A stretch of DNA of 6,099 bases from NCBI GenBank assembly GCA_004298915.1, contig SCTE01000526.1:1-6099 (forward strand), given 5' to 3'. Origin of the DNA: Chloroflexota bacterium (lineage in GTDB: Bacteria > Chloroflexota > Limnocylindria > Limnocylindrales > CSP1-4). Below are positions 5,985 through 6,099 of the stretch, piece after piece. The notes under the pieces were generated by a model. It had not been told where the DNA came from and did no database searches. It saw only the letters and a list, made by a program, of their open reading frames with translations. How positions within the stretch are numbered: the stretch's first letter is position 1; every line of letters begins with the position of its first letter. Both the position numbers and the translations under genes were made by a program.

Positions 5985-6099
5985 GCGCGCTCGTCTGGAT
6001 CAGCGTGGGCCTCGCATGCGTCGGCATGGCCCTCGTCCTGCTCATTGGCGCTGGGCGGCTTGTCGCCAGGATCGGCGGACCACGAGACGATCAAATCGC
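5981..6099 (+). CDS. Membrane protein, N-terminal fragment (cut by window edge)
   Basis: From the ATG at 5981 the frame is open for 39 codons to the end of the window. Residues 4-24 are hydrophobic (VWISVGLACVGMALVLLIGA), a likely transmembrane anchor or first helix. They are followed by a basic then polar stretch, GRLVARIGGPRDDQI. The family cannot be named from this fragment. The start overlaps the stop of the small upstream ORF by ATGA, a pattern typical of translational coupling. An alternative is the in-frame ATG at 5858, which would add 41 mostly polar residues (starting MAHTAVRAVLAGG) but has poor third-position G/C and an ill-placed ribosome site. Confidence 0.55.
   Translation, partial: MSALVWISVGLACVGMALVLLIGAGRLVARIGGPRDDQI

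Noticed and set aside
5189..6094. 301-codon minus-strand open frame
   Set aside because: It overlaps the six-cysteine lipoprotein in another frame and the right-edge plus-strand gene. The translation is Arg/Gly/Pro-rich without recognisable motifs.

Overview
The window is GC-rich bacterial DNA, densely coding, with strongly G/C-biased third codon positions in the genes that look real. It holds no rRNA, tRNA, CRISPR array or recognisable mobile element. The mix of genes fits a soil or freshwater member of the Chloroflexota (Limnocylindria/Ellin6529-like) or a high-GC actinobacterium: lipoproteins with Pro/Ser/Thr-rich linkers, a lipoprotein beta-propeller with Asp-box repeats, an ECF sigma factor, and a Cache-GAF-GGDEF protein. 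This placement is inference from protein style and composition; no marker gene is present.

Layout from left to right. (1) Positions 1-299, minus strand: the N-terminal third of an ABC transporter ATPase with an intact Walker A motif, running off the left edge. A plausible extended -10 promoter lies upstream of it. (2) Positions 577-2754, minus: a 725-residue membrane diguanylate cyclase (TM - dCache - TM - helical linker - GAF - GGDEF) with an intact GGEEF active site and an RxxD inhibitory site. (3) Positions 2881-4125, minus: a 414-residue lipoprotein predicted to fold as a seven-bladed beta-propeller. It has six Asp-box motifs and a seventh blade apparently split between the two ends of the chain. 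(4) Positions 4307-4879, plus: an ECF sigma factor of about 190 residues, divergent from the propeller lipoprotein across a 181-base shared upstream region. (5) Positions 4963-5646, minus: a 227-residue lipoprotein with a Pro/Ser/Thr linker and a six-cysteine domain, convergent with the sigma factor gene. (6) Positions 5907-5984, plus: a possible 25-residue ORF with a strong ribosome binding site. Its stop overlaps, by ATGA, the start of (7), a membrane protein at 5981 that runs off the right edge.

How the parts might work together. The diguanylate cyclase reads an extracytoplasmic ligand and, through its GAF domain, probably a cytoplasmic one, and makes c-di-GMP. The ECF sigma factor sits between two exported lipoproteins and has no recognisable anti-sigma gene beside it in this window. 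The propeller lipoprotein shares its upstream region and so is the natural candidate for a regulated target or a surface partner; this is inference from gene order. The ABC ATPase and the right-hand membrane protein look unrelated to this cluster as far as the window shows. I see no clearly novel system. The best leads are the sigma factor without an adjacent anti-sigma next to the propeller lipoprotein, and the ATGA-coupled mini-ORF at the right edge.
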